Part shown: in pieces, positions 1-10,623 of the stretch
How positions within the stretch are numbered: position 1 is the stretch's first letter
How the letters are laid out: each line of letters begins with the position of its first letter
DNA from: Favolaschia claudopus
Lineage: Eukaryota > Basidiomycota > Agaricomycetes > Agaricales > Mycenaceae
Assembly: GCA_037176885.1 (NCBI GenBank)
Contig: JAWWNJ010000095.1
Coordinates: 186,001-250,000, forward strand
Length of the DNA stretch: 64,000 nucleotides
Direction: 5' to 3'
Made by a program: the position numbers and the translations under genes
The notes under the pieces: generated by a model
The model's input: the letters and a program-made list of their open reading frames with translations, nothing else
Told to the model about the DNA's origin: nothing
Database searches by the model: none

Positions 1-2182
1 CGACCGGTAAAATGCCTCGTAAGGCGTTCGACCTCCTAATGCTTTCGTAGATGTTCTATTCTTCAACCATACTGCGTGCTTTAACGCTTCTCCCCATAGA
101 TTTGACGGTAATTTTGCGGCGTGCAACAACGCACGAACTTTCTCAAGTAACGTTCGATTGAGTCTCTCGGCGACTCCGTTGTGCTCGGGGGTATCGTGAA
201 CGGTTAGGCGGCGTCGGATACCTCTCTTGGCAAGGTATTTATCGAATTTATGACTCTTGTACTCGCCGCCATTGTCAGAATGAAGAACTTTAATTTTTAT
301 TCCCCGTTCCGTCTCCCATCTCGCATCAACGTCTTCAAAAGCATCCTGTGTCTCGTCCTTTGTATGCATCAAGACAGCCACTGTATAGCGCGAAGCTTCG
401 TCCGTAAACGAGCTATAATATCGCTTGTGTTGCGGGGTCTCGACCGTGGCCGGTCCCCACACATCCGACGTTCCCTGCCGCCGTGCGCTCTGTTGATTTC
501 GAAATTGATTTCCGAGTCATCCTGCCGTGCAGGCATGACTTGCATTCCTCTGCAGTAGGTCCATTCTCTTCAAGCTCAATCCCGTCCACCAATTTATTCT
601 TGACTAACTTCTCAGCAGTTTCGACGGGAATATGTCCTAGGAGCCGGTGAAGCTCCTCAGGAGTCGTAACGAGCGGCCCATCCGAAGCTGCATTCGCATA
701 TACGCCTGTGACCGGCACCGCAACAGTGTAAAGTCCGCACACAAGTGGGATCGCGCCAATGCGTTGGTGTTTGGCGTCAAATATTCGGCACTCGTTTTCG
801 CGGAATTGTATGGCGTAGCCGGCGCGTGCAATGCGCCCGATGGATATAAGTGTGGGGCCGAGTTTAGGTACGTGCAAGACGTCCTTCACGAGGACTCTTG
901 TCGACCGCGTCGGTCCATTCGGAACCTGTACGTGCATGTCTCCCATTCCAATGGCGTCCAATTGCTGATTATTCGCTGCAGTAATTCCTCGCCGGGTAAT
1001 GGTTCGATAATTCGTTAAACGGTGTCGTGAGGGTGTCATATGGATTGATGCGCCCGAGTCGTAAATGTCGAGCGCTTCGGCGGGGGCAGTGGCGTATGCG
1101 GCTTCAGAGGTGAGTGATGTCTTCACCGAGTGTTCATCAATCCCATTGTCTCTGACATCGTCGACATCTTCTTCGTCGCTGTCTGACGCGTCCAGTAATT
1201 CTGGTAAGTCCGCAAATTCGTCCTCCTCCTCCTCTTCATCCATCTCATCAAATTCTATCTCATCCTCCAACCCGTCCGTCGCTGCCATCCATGCGGCATC
1301 AAAGTCGCGCTCTGTCTTGGCGCTATTCGCTTGGCTTCGGCCCTTCCTATGCGGGCTCTGCCCTTCTCTTCCTCCTCCTTTAGCCCAACATTCCTTTGCT
1401 ATATGTCCCTTCTTATGACAATTGTAGCATTCCATCATCTTCTTCGACTTAAACTTGCCGCCGTTCCCGTAGAACGCAGCTTCCTTCTCGCCCTTCAATG
1501 TAGGTTTAGCCGCTTTCCTGTCGGCTTCATCACTGATGCCTTGAAGCACAGTGTCGGGATCGAGTGTTTTGCCAAGAAGTGTGGCGGCACCCGTAAGTGC
1601 CGAAAGGTATGTTTCGTAGGACGCGGGGAGCGATCCTAGAACGATTGCGACGAAATTGTCGTCTCCTGGGTCGGCGCTCATCGCTACGAGCTCCGCTCGG
1701 ATCGTCCTTAATTTATCTAGGTGCGCCTTTACATCGCCACCTTCTGCACAACGCTCGTCTTGGAGCTTGCGCCTCAAATCCACCGTAACCATCTTCGACT
1801 TCTTCTCATATTCATCCTTAACCTTTGTCCACATCCCCTTCGCCGTTGCTTCCCCCTTAACCTTTAAGAACAACGAATCCGGCAACACCGTAGCAAGTCC
1901 TTGCTTGATGATAGCCTGCTCCGATCTCCAGATCCGTCGACGTGCAAGGTACACGTCATTTGCTTTGATTTCGTCCGCCGTTGGTGCTTTTGGGTCAATG
2001 AATACCGGGGCATCCGGTGCGGCGGCGATAAGCTCGAAGTGCTCACTGAGTCCGGCGGCGTCGAGAGCAAACAAGAAGCGGTCTCGAAAGAAGACCCAGT
2101 TTGTGCCGTCGGATTTACAAGCGGGGAGTTTAGCGAAGTACTCGCCGAGTTTAGCGGTAGAAGAGAACGTGTTTGTAGACAT
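1..2182 (-). pseudogene. copia Gag-Pol polyprotein, frameshifted and truncated by the window
   Basis: The first frame gives 589 residues from the ATG at 2182. Residues about 1-230 resemble the copia-type Gag (UBN2) domain. A CCHC knuckle (CYNCHKKGHIAKEC) lies at 252-265. An acidic stretch follows at about 303-350. The aspartic-protease motif DSGAS is at 375-379 and a GAG-pre-integrase motif HRLLGH at 512-517. The integrase core then continues in a different frame from about position 475 to 1. There the first Asp occurs in DVWGP, the second in HSDNGGEY and the Glu in NGVAERLN, in the expected D-D-E order. The switch near 469-475 fits one extra base. Mutation, sequencing error or natural decay cannot be told apart here. 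Confidence 0.9.
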
Positions 2183-2249
2183 TTTCTTGTGTGTGTGATT
2201 TTTGTTATGGTATTCGTTTAAGGTTTAAAGCGCGGGGGCCAATAACCTG

Positions 2250-2425
2250 TAGAAAACTTTGTGTAGTAGTGGGTGGTTCACTCGATCGTAGGGTAAAAAT
2301 TCTGTATCTCTATTCGACGAAATACTGGGGTATATATACCCGTAAGAACAATGTAATATACAACTATAAATAATAGTAGGTAAGCACAATAAGAAACTAG
2401 CGACAATGGACAAGAGTCCCATTGT
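2250..2425 (-). repeat. probable 5' LTR of the copia element
   Basis: The stretch between the Gag start and the pheromone gene's 3' flank is non-coding. On the coding strand it contains a TATA-like GGGTATATATACCCC and ends in CTACA, just before a G/C-rich stretch that could be the primer-binding site. Only one LTR lies in the window, so the TG...CA ends cannot be proved by comparison. Coordinates are therefore estimates. Confidence 0.4.
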
Positions 2426-2698
2426 TCTCCAATCGGCTGTGCGTATCCACGCTACGAGCCTGTGCGTAACCTGTGCGTATCCGTAACCAAGTGCCACAAG
2501 CCTGTGCGCCTTGATACGGCTTGATTCCTTCCAACAAATATATGACTTTGGGATGAGGGATGGGTCGCGTATTGCGACGATGCGGCGGATGAGACGAAGG
2601 GTTGGGTGGGGGGTGTCTGTGCGATGTCAAGTCAGTACAAAGCTTGAGGGAGATCGAGGAAGATGATACACGCACCTCGAAAGACCTCATAGAGTAAC

Positions 2699-2869
2699 TC
2701 ATGCGATAATGCACGACCCGCATGACCCCGTACCCCTGTCAAAATCGACGCCAGGCTCGATCTTGGGAAGCTCTTCGTCGCTTGCGACTGACACGGTCTG
2801 TTGGGCGGGAAAAGAGGAGATGTAGGCGACTGACCGCACGGTGGAGAGGATGGCGGAGAATGCGTCCAT
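2699..2869 (-). CDS. mating pheromone precursor 1 (CaaX, CIIA)
   Basis: A 56-residue precursor starts MDAFSAIL and ends GSCGSCIIA. The CIIA C-terminus is a farnesylation (CaaX) signal of the kind seen on basidiomycete a-factor-like pheromones. The family is trimmed at a charged pair upstream; here the candidate is the DR in DFDRGTGSCGSC. The start was chosen at MDAF because both paralogues (20502-20663 and 44973-45134) begin at the same residue and homology stops there. It differs from them by an SVRS-type insertion near residue 12. After the stop, GTGCGT...CACAG looks like a 3'-UTR intron, also present in the other two copies. Such pheromones are recognised by Ste3-type receptors; none was found here. 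Confidence 0.87.
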   Translation of the reverse strand: MDAFSAILSTVRSVAYISSFPAQQTVSVASDEELPKIEPGVDFDRGTGSCGSCIIA

Positions 2870-2979
2870 GGGCCGGAATTCGAGAGGAGGACTTGAGGAT
2901 GTAGGAAGTATAGTATCGAAGAAAACTCTCCGAGTCGTAAAAGATGGATGATGACTTGTGCTTCGAATATGCATTCTGA

Positions 2980-3292
2980 GGGCTGTACTTATACGTTCTT
3001 CGGTCCTAGTCTGAACTCAGCAAACAAAATGAATGCTGAGAAAGCAACCCGCTATCATGACTCGAGTTTTATTGTCTTCGTTGACGGGAATTGCTCAGAA
3101 GTGTGGGCAGGAGGTAAGTAAATGGAGAACACGGCGACTAATCCTCCGAAGAGAAGACAAACAAATCATAGAGAACAGAGTCATTTCCGGGGGCATCGTG
3201 CTTTCATAGACAATAAACGACCTGGCGCGTGAGATTGACCATGGTGGTGGTTGCGAAAAGACAATTAAGAGTCACGCGAGGTCACGCGTCAC
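2980..3292 (-). promoter_or_regulatory. conserved pheromone promoter, copy 1
   Basis: This stretch is similar in order and spacing to the regions upstream of pheromone genes 2 and 3. Seen in sequence: a TATA-like TATAAGTAC (coding strand) near 2983-2991; AGACAAT-core motifs at 3071-3078, 3207-3214 and 3258-3265; a conserved TCATGACTCGA next to the first motif; GTCACGCGTCAC at 3281-3292. ACAAT-type cores fit the binding preference of HMG-box factors, which control pheromone genes in other basidiomycetes. Binding here is an inference. Confidence 0.7.
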
Positions 3293-3640
3293 ATGTTGAG
3301 TGACGAAATGATGCATCATTGATTTATTGATGCCCGTTAAAGTTGGGGATGCGCGCTTGGTCCGGCGGTTCTCCGATGGGCAACTGTCGAAGGTGGATGG
3401 GGTCTACCTTATTTATCCGGAAGGCGCGCACACGTGACTCCATGTTGCACCGCGCGTCACCAAGAGCCTGAGGAATCAAATATGCGACGGCGCGCGCGGG
3501 TTGATTTCCTACTCTTTCATACTCAAGGTCGATCACATCATATCTCCCGTAGGACTCACAACGAAAGATCGAGTGTATTATGTTTGAATAAGTACAGTGC
3601 GTGTATAAAATTAACTTCCTAGCATTATTTATGTATGAAC
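3293..3640. other. intergenic spacer
   Basis: This lies between the pheromone 1 promoter and the 3' end of the asparagine synthetase gene. No gene or repeat was recognised in it. Confidence 0.6.
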
Positions 3641-6222
3641 TCAAAATCTGAACGTCGGAATCCCGAACCTCTCCTGCAGCACAATAAAGCTAAGCACTCC
3701 GAGCAAGATCCTAGCCCTCTCATCTATGGCTCCACTCTCATAAAAGCTGGGCCGTTCCAGATAATCGTCCAGTGTCTTGCGTATATACGGCCAATGCAGG
3801 AATCCCACCCTTTCGACATTCTCTTTAGTTAGTCGGCGACTAAGATGCCTCTGCAAAGGACCAAGTCCCTGAACAGCTGTTGGCCTCGGAGGTGGGTTAT
3901 ACGCAGCCTTCTTTCGAGTATAGATTTCTTCCGTCACGAAGGGTTTTACTGCCTGACGAAGAATCCATTTCTCATCGAATGTCCAAGTGCCAGGCTTCGT
4001 TCCCCGGATAGGCATTATTTTGAGTGATCTGTAAAGTGCGAAGTGATTAAAATTTGTGCTGAAAGCATGACGAAAGCAAAGGGAACGCACGGAGGAAGTG
4101 TATTCACATATTCTATCAGATGATGATCAAGATGAGAAACACGATTCTCCACCGCGTTGGCCATATCTGCGCGATCGCCCACTTGGTTGAGTATGATCCT
4201 TCCCAAGAACGTCTTGGCTGTCATATACTAAGCAATGAAAGAATTTCCAGTAAGCAATCTTGACATCATACAGAACGCCCCTATACATACCAATGCAATA
4301 TTCAAGCTATGCCACGTTCCAGACACACTATTCTGGCGAACGCGCGCATCGATCCCTTCCACAATGGCCCTCGCGATCTCCGGCTCTCCCGTAACCTCAA
4401 CTACCTCCGGCTTGAACGTCTCCCCATAAAACGGAATCAGCGTCGCCGTAACATGATGTGAGCTGATCTTTATGAGCCTCGAATCAGCTACTTCAACATT
4501 CACGCTCGAAAAAGCTCCGGCACTAGCCGAACGCTCCTGGTCCTCGAGCATCGCAAGACGTTCGGAATCGGACGGCAAAGCTATCCCGAGCGCAGCAGAC
4601 GCAGGATCAGGTCTTCGTAGATAGTCCAATGGGAACCAGCTGTATCCGCCAAAAATCTCGTCGGCGCCTTCTCCCGATAGCGCTACCTACGGCAAGTAAA
4701 ATTCAATTGTGAGCAGGCATCGAATTAGAATATTGAATTGGGAGCGTACTTTGAATCCGTTGGCTCTCACTGCTTTCGAAAGCAGCATTTTTCCCGCACC
4801 GTGAAAAGTCGCATTCACCATCTCGGAGTGATATACCGATTGTTCGAATACATCAACCAAGGCCGATTCGGTCGCCTCGACAAGTTTTGCATCCGCTCCG
4901 AGGTGTGCCGCTGTACGCAGCGCAATAGGAGATTCATCAGTTTTGTCGTCCTCTACAAGCAGTGTGAGCAGCGCAACCAGAGAAACGCTGAACCGTTGGA
5001 TTTACCTATATAAGTTAATGTGAAGGTGGTAATCTTTGCATTGGGATCTGTCTGGCGCAAGAGATGCGTTGCAATTCCTGCCACGGCAGAACTGTCGATG
5101 CCGCCGCTCAAATACACCGCCAAAGGTACATCGGATCTATGGAACGGAATAAGTAATAATCAGATTTTTGTTCCTATCGAAAGCAGATGAAGATTCTCGT
5201 ACCGAAGTCGGAGCCGTACAGATTCGACCATCAGTCTCCGGACGTTAGCAACAGCTGTTTCAACTGTCGAAGTGAAAGGGGCATCTGCTGCAGGATACGA
5301 CATATCCCAGTAGCTGAAAATCCAAAAATGAGGAAAGCAAATCAGGGTATGTAGGTCACAGCATACCGTTCCGTTCGAATATAGCCAGAAGCACTGCACA
5401 GAGCGAAATACCCCGCAGCCAGCTAAAAATATAGAAAATAAGAAAACCTTCGAGCTTAATCTGCAAAAGCAGTACCTTCTGTACGCCCTTGAATACGGTC
5501 CGTTCATCGCTCACTTCGCCATTGTGCATGATGCTGTCGATATCCCATTCTGCCTTCCATCCAAACCCAACGAATGCTTTGATCTCGCTCGCAAACAAGA
5601 TGCGCCCCTGCGAGACGGTGTAGTAGAGCGGCTTGATCCCCAATCTGTCTCTGGCCGCAAACAGAAACCGGCGTTTGACATCGTACAACACGAACGCAAA
5701 TTCTCCGCGCAGATGAAACAAAAGGTTGATTCCGTCGCGTTTGTACCTTTATCAGAAATGAAATGGTGAACAAAAAATCAGATAAATGTCAAGCTCGAAA
5801 ATTAAATTCCGAGAACTGACAACTGCACGACAAGTTCCGAGTCCGACTTGGTCTTGAAGACATGTCCCTTGCTCTCCAATTCCGCACGAATGCGCTCGTG
5901 GTCGTACAGCTCTCCAGTCACGACGCAGTGGATCAGCTGGTCTTCGTCTGACAAGGGCTGCTGACCCGTCGCAAGATCGATAATGGACAATCGTACATGG
6001 CCAAGCCCTAAAATGAAGGAAGAAGGAAGTTCAGAAGACCATATATGCGATGCGATATGCACGATTCGTACCAACACGGACGTCGGGAGAGACGTAAATA
6101 CCACGGGAATCGGGGCCGCGATGCTTTATGGCTTCGAGTGAAACCTCGAGCTCGTTTGTGAGGGCAGCGGAGGTTGGCCTTGACACTGAGTCCGGATGGA
6201 AGACACATGTGAGGCCGCACAT
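3641..6222 (-). CDS. asparagine synthetase (glutamine-hydrolysing)
   Basis: The enzyme makes asparagine from aspartate, glutamine and ATP in the cytosol. Translation starts MCGLTCVF at 6222. Removal of Met would expose Cys2, the glutaminase nucleophile, which fixes the start. The class II amidotransferase domain follows in several exons (KHRGPDSRGIYV, GLGHVRLSIIDLATGQQPL, GEFAFVLYD, ARDRLGIKPLYY). The synthetase half has the ATP-pyrophosphatase loop SGGIDSSAV near 5090-5115 and ALSGEGADEIFGGYSWFP near 4650. The C-terminus has MANAVENRVSHLDHHLIE and FDEKWILRQAVKPFV and ends GIPTFRF. Domain order and rough length match fungal AsnB-type enzymes. About nine short introns are inferred. It could be a paralogue with a special role, since such genes are sometimes multicopy in Agaricomycetes. 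Confidence 0.93.
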
Positions 6223-8219
6223 TATTCTGAGAAGTGGAATACGGAGCGGGAGAAGAGTGGGTTGGCTTTATAGGCGGGGAGAGAAGGTACTCCGAGTGAC
6301 CAGGAGGTGGTAGTTCAGAAACGGAGTGGATGACGGAGCTTAAAAGGTAAGGCGGTGGCTAAGCTTTCCAAGTATCGGTTTGCTTCAAACGAGCCCGATT
6401 AGCGAGGTCTGAACCCTTAAGGACAAGACAAAAATCATTAGCTTGTTCCAGTTCCTCCACTCCGAACGGAAGCCGTATTCGAAACGCCGCATCTTCGTGA
6501 CTTGTTGCCTTGAACAGAAGATCATGCTTTTGTTGAACGGAAAAAAAAGCCATCTTGCTGAATGAACCATAGAAATTGAAAGCCAGCGGAACCATCCTGA
6601 CAAAGAAACGAGTCAAGTCGAAAATCAAAAGCAGGAAATAGTGGCCCACATCTCCAACAATCGTAGATTGAGATTTCCCGACCGCGCTTTGAATTCATTC
6701 TCCGACCCGGGCGGAAGAGCGAGCGCCTTGTCAGAGGTCGGTGTTGCGATCAATCGAATAAGCATACTCCTTACGAGTTAAATCATACTTGGAAGAAAGC
6801 AACGCGACACGGTCCTTGGATTGCTAGCTGAGCTATGGCGAGAACAGCAACTGAACGTCGGCAAATATGATGAAGTCGAGCTTGTCCGTTGCAGATCATA
6901 GCACACATAAGTGTGTCGAGCCCGCATATAATCAGGGAAGAAATAGGCTGCGCTCTATGATAGGAATAGATTGATAATACAGTTCATCGCGACGACAACA
7001 TGAGCGTTACCGATTTCGGCCGTCAAAGTCGAAGATTGGCGATATCGATGTAAAAGTATCGTAGGCGGGACGTTCGCGTACTTGGCAGACGGTTGTTCTG
7101 CGCATGCATCGGAGCAAGCAAGCTTTTTCGAGTTGGTATTTCAGCGTTGCCACTATCTTGACAAAATAGAATTTATGGCAGCCCTCACCGATGTCGCAAT
7201 ACGCAGCCGTATCATTCGGTAACACGTCCAAATTGAGACCAGATACCTAATACAGTGAGCGAGAGGTGTGCGCCATATACTGGCTGCAACTTTCCGATGA
7301 AAACGTCCCTCTTTGTGGCGGTTCGGCGAAGCTCGCGTTTGACCGTAACGAGCTATTCGCCCGACAAATCCTTTTTCTGTGATCAAACAAGTCAGTGGAA
7401 GGGTTCAAATCGGCCGCAAAACAGCACCTCCGAACCAACCGGATAATCGAGTCGCGACAAAGCATTTACCACTACATTGTGTTTCTCTCCTTCCTTTCTC
7501 CTTTGCGACTGGTAAGCCGAAGAGGTGTCCAATGGGGCTCAATATTCGGCGGAGAAAACATACAGAATTGACAATGTCATCCTGTGATGTGCTCGAAAGC
7601 TAGGAGGAGACGCTAGTGTGCATTGTACTCCTTGGAAATGGACTCCGAGTCGGGGACGGGCTTGAGAATCCGAGAATGCTAGCCACAGCCACTGCTAAGA
7701 TGCATAATAGGCGGTCCGATTTTGCTGTTAGTACTGTATATGGTAAGACAGGATCCTGGCTAGGTAACTCGCCAACCTCAGGCTCAATTCAAGCCGAGAT
7801 TTCCGCCCATCCGACTCGCCGAGTGGGTGCCACCGTAGTTTTGTGTTCAGCGGGCCAAGGAAGACGCCGGTCACCGCCAGCGGCCACTTCTTGAGTTAGG
7901 CAGCAAATTAGCGACCAAGTATATGCGAGAAAGAGAGGGTTTGGGAGTCGAGCCATCTTCAAGTCGGCCATGGGTGTGGGAGAAGCGAAGAGAACCACGC
8001 ACACGTGGTTACGGCATATCACGTCCACAGCCACAAACAGGTTCAAAACACGCGTCTCATTCCATCTGCAAATCGATGATACTGCGGTTCCCAAGCCCAA
8101 CTGAATCAATCTTCTATTCCTCTCTGAGCTGAGGAACAACCTCAATCCAACCTGAAGTACTGTATTTGTATAAATTAATGTTAATTACTTGAGTAAAGCG
8201 AACTTCTCCGAGATCCTCC
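6223..8219. other. intergenic region, no gene recognised
   Basis: Upstream region of the asparagine synthetase gene and downstream of the protease gene. A minus-strand stretch at 6359-6600 keeps two overlapping open frames behind a good acceptor (TTTGTCAG), so a small or relic exon is possible, but no family was recognised. The remainder has only short frames in all directions. Confidence 0.5.
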
Positions 8220-9694
8220 TCAAAACCCATTCGGTGAGAACCCAATTTGCAAAGCGTCCATATCCCAAGCAGTGTAGTAGTGTTTGAACACACTGAGTCC
8301 TACGAGATTCAAGTTAGGCTGATCCGCCACATTGATCAACGTCTGGCAAATATCCGGCTTGTCGGCGAAGGGCCCGACGCTGAGCTCTGAGCTCGGGAGG
8401 GTCAAGTTGAAGGGCTCGCGACCTGAAACTGAAGTCCCGGGGAAGGTGATATCAATCTCAGCTGGGAGCGAGGGGATGCGGTCGCAGGCGATTCCAAATG
8501 TTCCAGGCACGTCTTCGTTGGGCACGATGTCGGGCGAGATCATACCATAAATCTCCTACGGTTCAAATTCCGAAATACAGTCAAAGGGGAGATGAGATCT
8601 AGTGACATACCAATGCGATGTCCTTGGCGAAAAGCATGTTAGATGTGCCCTGAGATCAGATGAGCAAGGAGACTCCGAATATCCCACAATTTCACAAACC
8701 GTGTCGAAAATCACGGGGAAAGACGTGTTAAGCACGCTAGAGGTCTTGCCATTGACCGCAACGCCCAAAGACTGCAATACCCATTCATCACCCTTAACTA
8801 CAGGAGAGAATACCAAAGGACTTTTGAACTTTGTTCTGTCTACGCCTCCCATAGTGAGCTCTCCCTCCCCGCCTTTATCGTGAGGAGTGAATAGCATGCC
8901 AAACAGCGACCGTGGCGCTTTCGCAGCCTGGAAAAACGGCGATCCCGGACTCATCCCCATAATGCCATCGAACGGAACATCGAGAGGGATGGGTTTCGAG
9001 TCCGTAATCAAAAACATCTCGTGCTTGTGTGCGGTCAAGCCCACGACGGAAACAGTTTCCGTGATGAGATTGACAGTCAGGTTGAAGGTGCCGTTGACGG
9101 GAGGAGGCGTGACGCCGAACGCAGTACCGAAAGTGAACGTGGTGGATTTGTTTTGGTCGGCGAATGTGCTGGACGCGGATGCGTTGAATTGGCGTTGGTT
9201 GATGCACGCAGCTCCGCATGCAGTCCCTAAGGCCGAATTGGTTCAAGGTTGGGACGAAAAGAAGTAAACTCACCCGGTATTTCGAGAGCGGAGCTGCCCG
9301 TGTCGAAGACTATGGTTCGTTTGAGATTCAGAATGATAGCATTTCATAGCTCAAGTGTTGATACTTACTGACGGTGAACGTCTGAGGCGGAGTTCCAACT
9401 AAGAACAAATTTCAACCTCGGAGAATTGGCGCTCGAACTGACAAACGTACCTGAGATATTACCGAACCATTGAAGGTCAGTTCCATTGAAGAAATCGAGC
9501 AGCCTTTCGCTAGTAGGACCCTTGACCGAATTAGATTGAGGCCGCGGTCGATACCGGTTCCCAAATTTATATTTCGTTGTGGAAATGAGCGAAACTCGTT
9601 TGTTTGAGTGGGGTATAGGATTGCCAATGGATAGCGCCGTAGTTGTTGCCGCGAGGATGAAGAAGAGTATCAGAGACGAGGTGGTACCAGCCAT
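8220..9694 (-). CDS. secreted pepsin-like aspartic protease (family A1)
   Basis: The product starts with a hydrophobic signal peptide (MAGTTSSLILFFILAATTTALS) at 9694. It then shows the A1 fold landmarks. GTPPQTFTV precedes the first active-site motif VFDTGSSALEIPG near 9280-9320. The flap and body carry FDGIMGMSPGSPFF and SPVVKGDEWVLQSLGVAVNG. The second active site reads VIFDT/GTSNMLFAKDIAL, interrupted by an intron between FDT and GTS (donor GTTTGT near 8700). The last exon runs from about 8550 to the stop after FSPNGF. Several N-glycosylation sequons (NGT, NIS, NLT) fit secretion. Length, about 400 residues, is usual for secreted basidiomycete acid proteases. Both catalytic Asp are present, so activity is plausible. 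Confidence 0.9.
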
Positions 9695-10623
9695 GGCGGA
9701 AATGAATGTGGTTTAACTTCCTGGTTGAGTCCGCGCTTCAGCTTTTTAAATCATTCTAGACCCATACACAGCTCATATTTTGCTCCACCTTCCAGCATTG
9801 AGAAGACCGTAAGATCGCGGAGGTGTACGAAGCGATACCGTTCGCGGAATTTTCAAGATACCCGGGCCCCAGTAGCCAGAGACTTTCAATGAGAATCATC
9901 CAGCGAGGAGGAAAAGTTTATTTTATGTCGTTGGAAGGGCGACTTGAAACTTCTTGGTTCGCGCAGGGACCGCTTCTTGCGAGCCATAGTTAGCCTGAGA
10001 TCTCGCGTTGAGCAACGGTATTGGGTGGCTGGACAGTTTTGGCGGACCCGGGTAACATTACTCGAAAGCGGTGTCCGAATGTATGGCCTCCTCGCTTCAA
10101 GTTGCGACGATACTTGTATCCCGTCTTCGACGATCAACTGTTAGTGGTCACACTGTATACTTATGAGGTTGGAGGATGGATGGCTTGCCCGAGAACAAAA
10201 AAAATCACCTCATATGTGAAGGAAAGCTCGAAAAGGTGATGTCAAAGTAAAAGAGCGAATGGTGTAGATTTCCAAGGAGCCTGAAAGCACATGTAAGTAG
10301 ATAGCTTTTACTGTTCCACAATTGAGACTAAACCCAAAGCGTACAGGGGTTGTAACGAACACCAGAGGAACAGTATACCAAAGACACGTGCACTATATGC
10401 GGTGCCCGCCAAAGAGATATGTGAGATGCAGCAGTAGAATGTACAGATGAACGAGGTAGATCCGGAGAGGTATGAGCATAGTATGTACAAATGTGAGTGC
10501 GAACCCGCCCGCGTGGCGCTGGGCGACCATCAGCGGGGTGGGGCTAATCAAATGCAAAATGGAGCGTGAGGAGGGAGCTTGAGAGGATGCTATAAGTGTG
10601 TGTGTAGATGTCGCGCCTGCTAG
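9695..10623. other. intergenic region, no gene recognised
   Basis: Protease promoter side and 3' flank of the AAA ATPase gene. Only short frames without recognisable similarity were found. Confidence 0.55.

Larger units (their letters stand above)
1..2425 (-). mobile_element. Ty1/copia LTR retrotransposon, 5' part
   Basis: This is the 5' portion of a copia-type element transcribed leftward and cut by the window start. The order gag, zinc knuckle, protease, GAG-pre-integrase, integrase is visible before the edge. Reverse transcriptase and RNase H would lie outside the window. The order protease-integrase before RT defines Ty1/copia rather than gypsy. The outer (right) limit is set by the probable 5' LTR and is approximate. 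The element sits about 0.27 kb downstream of the pheromone gene 1 stop codon. A frameshift in the integrase means the copy as read is not intact. Confidence 0.88.
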
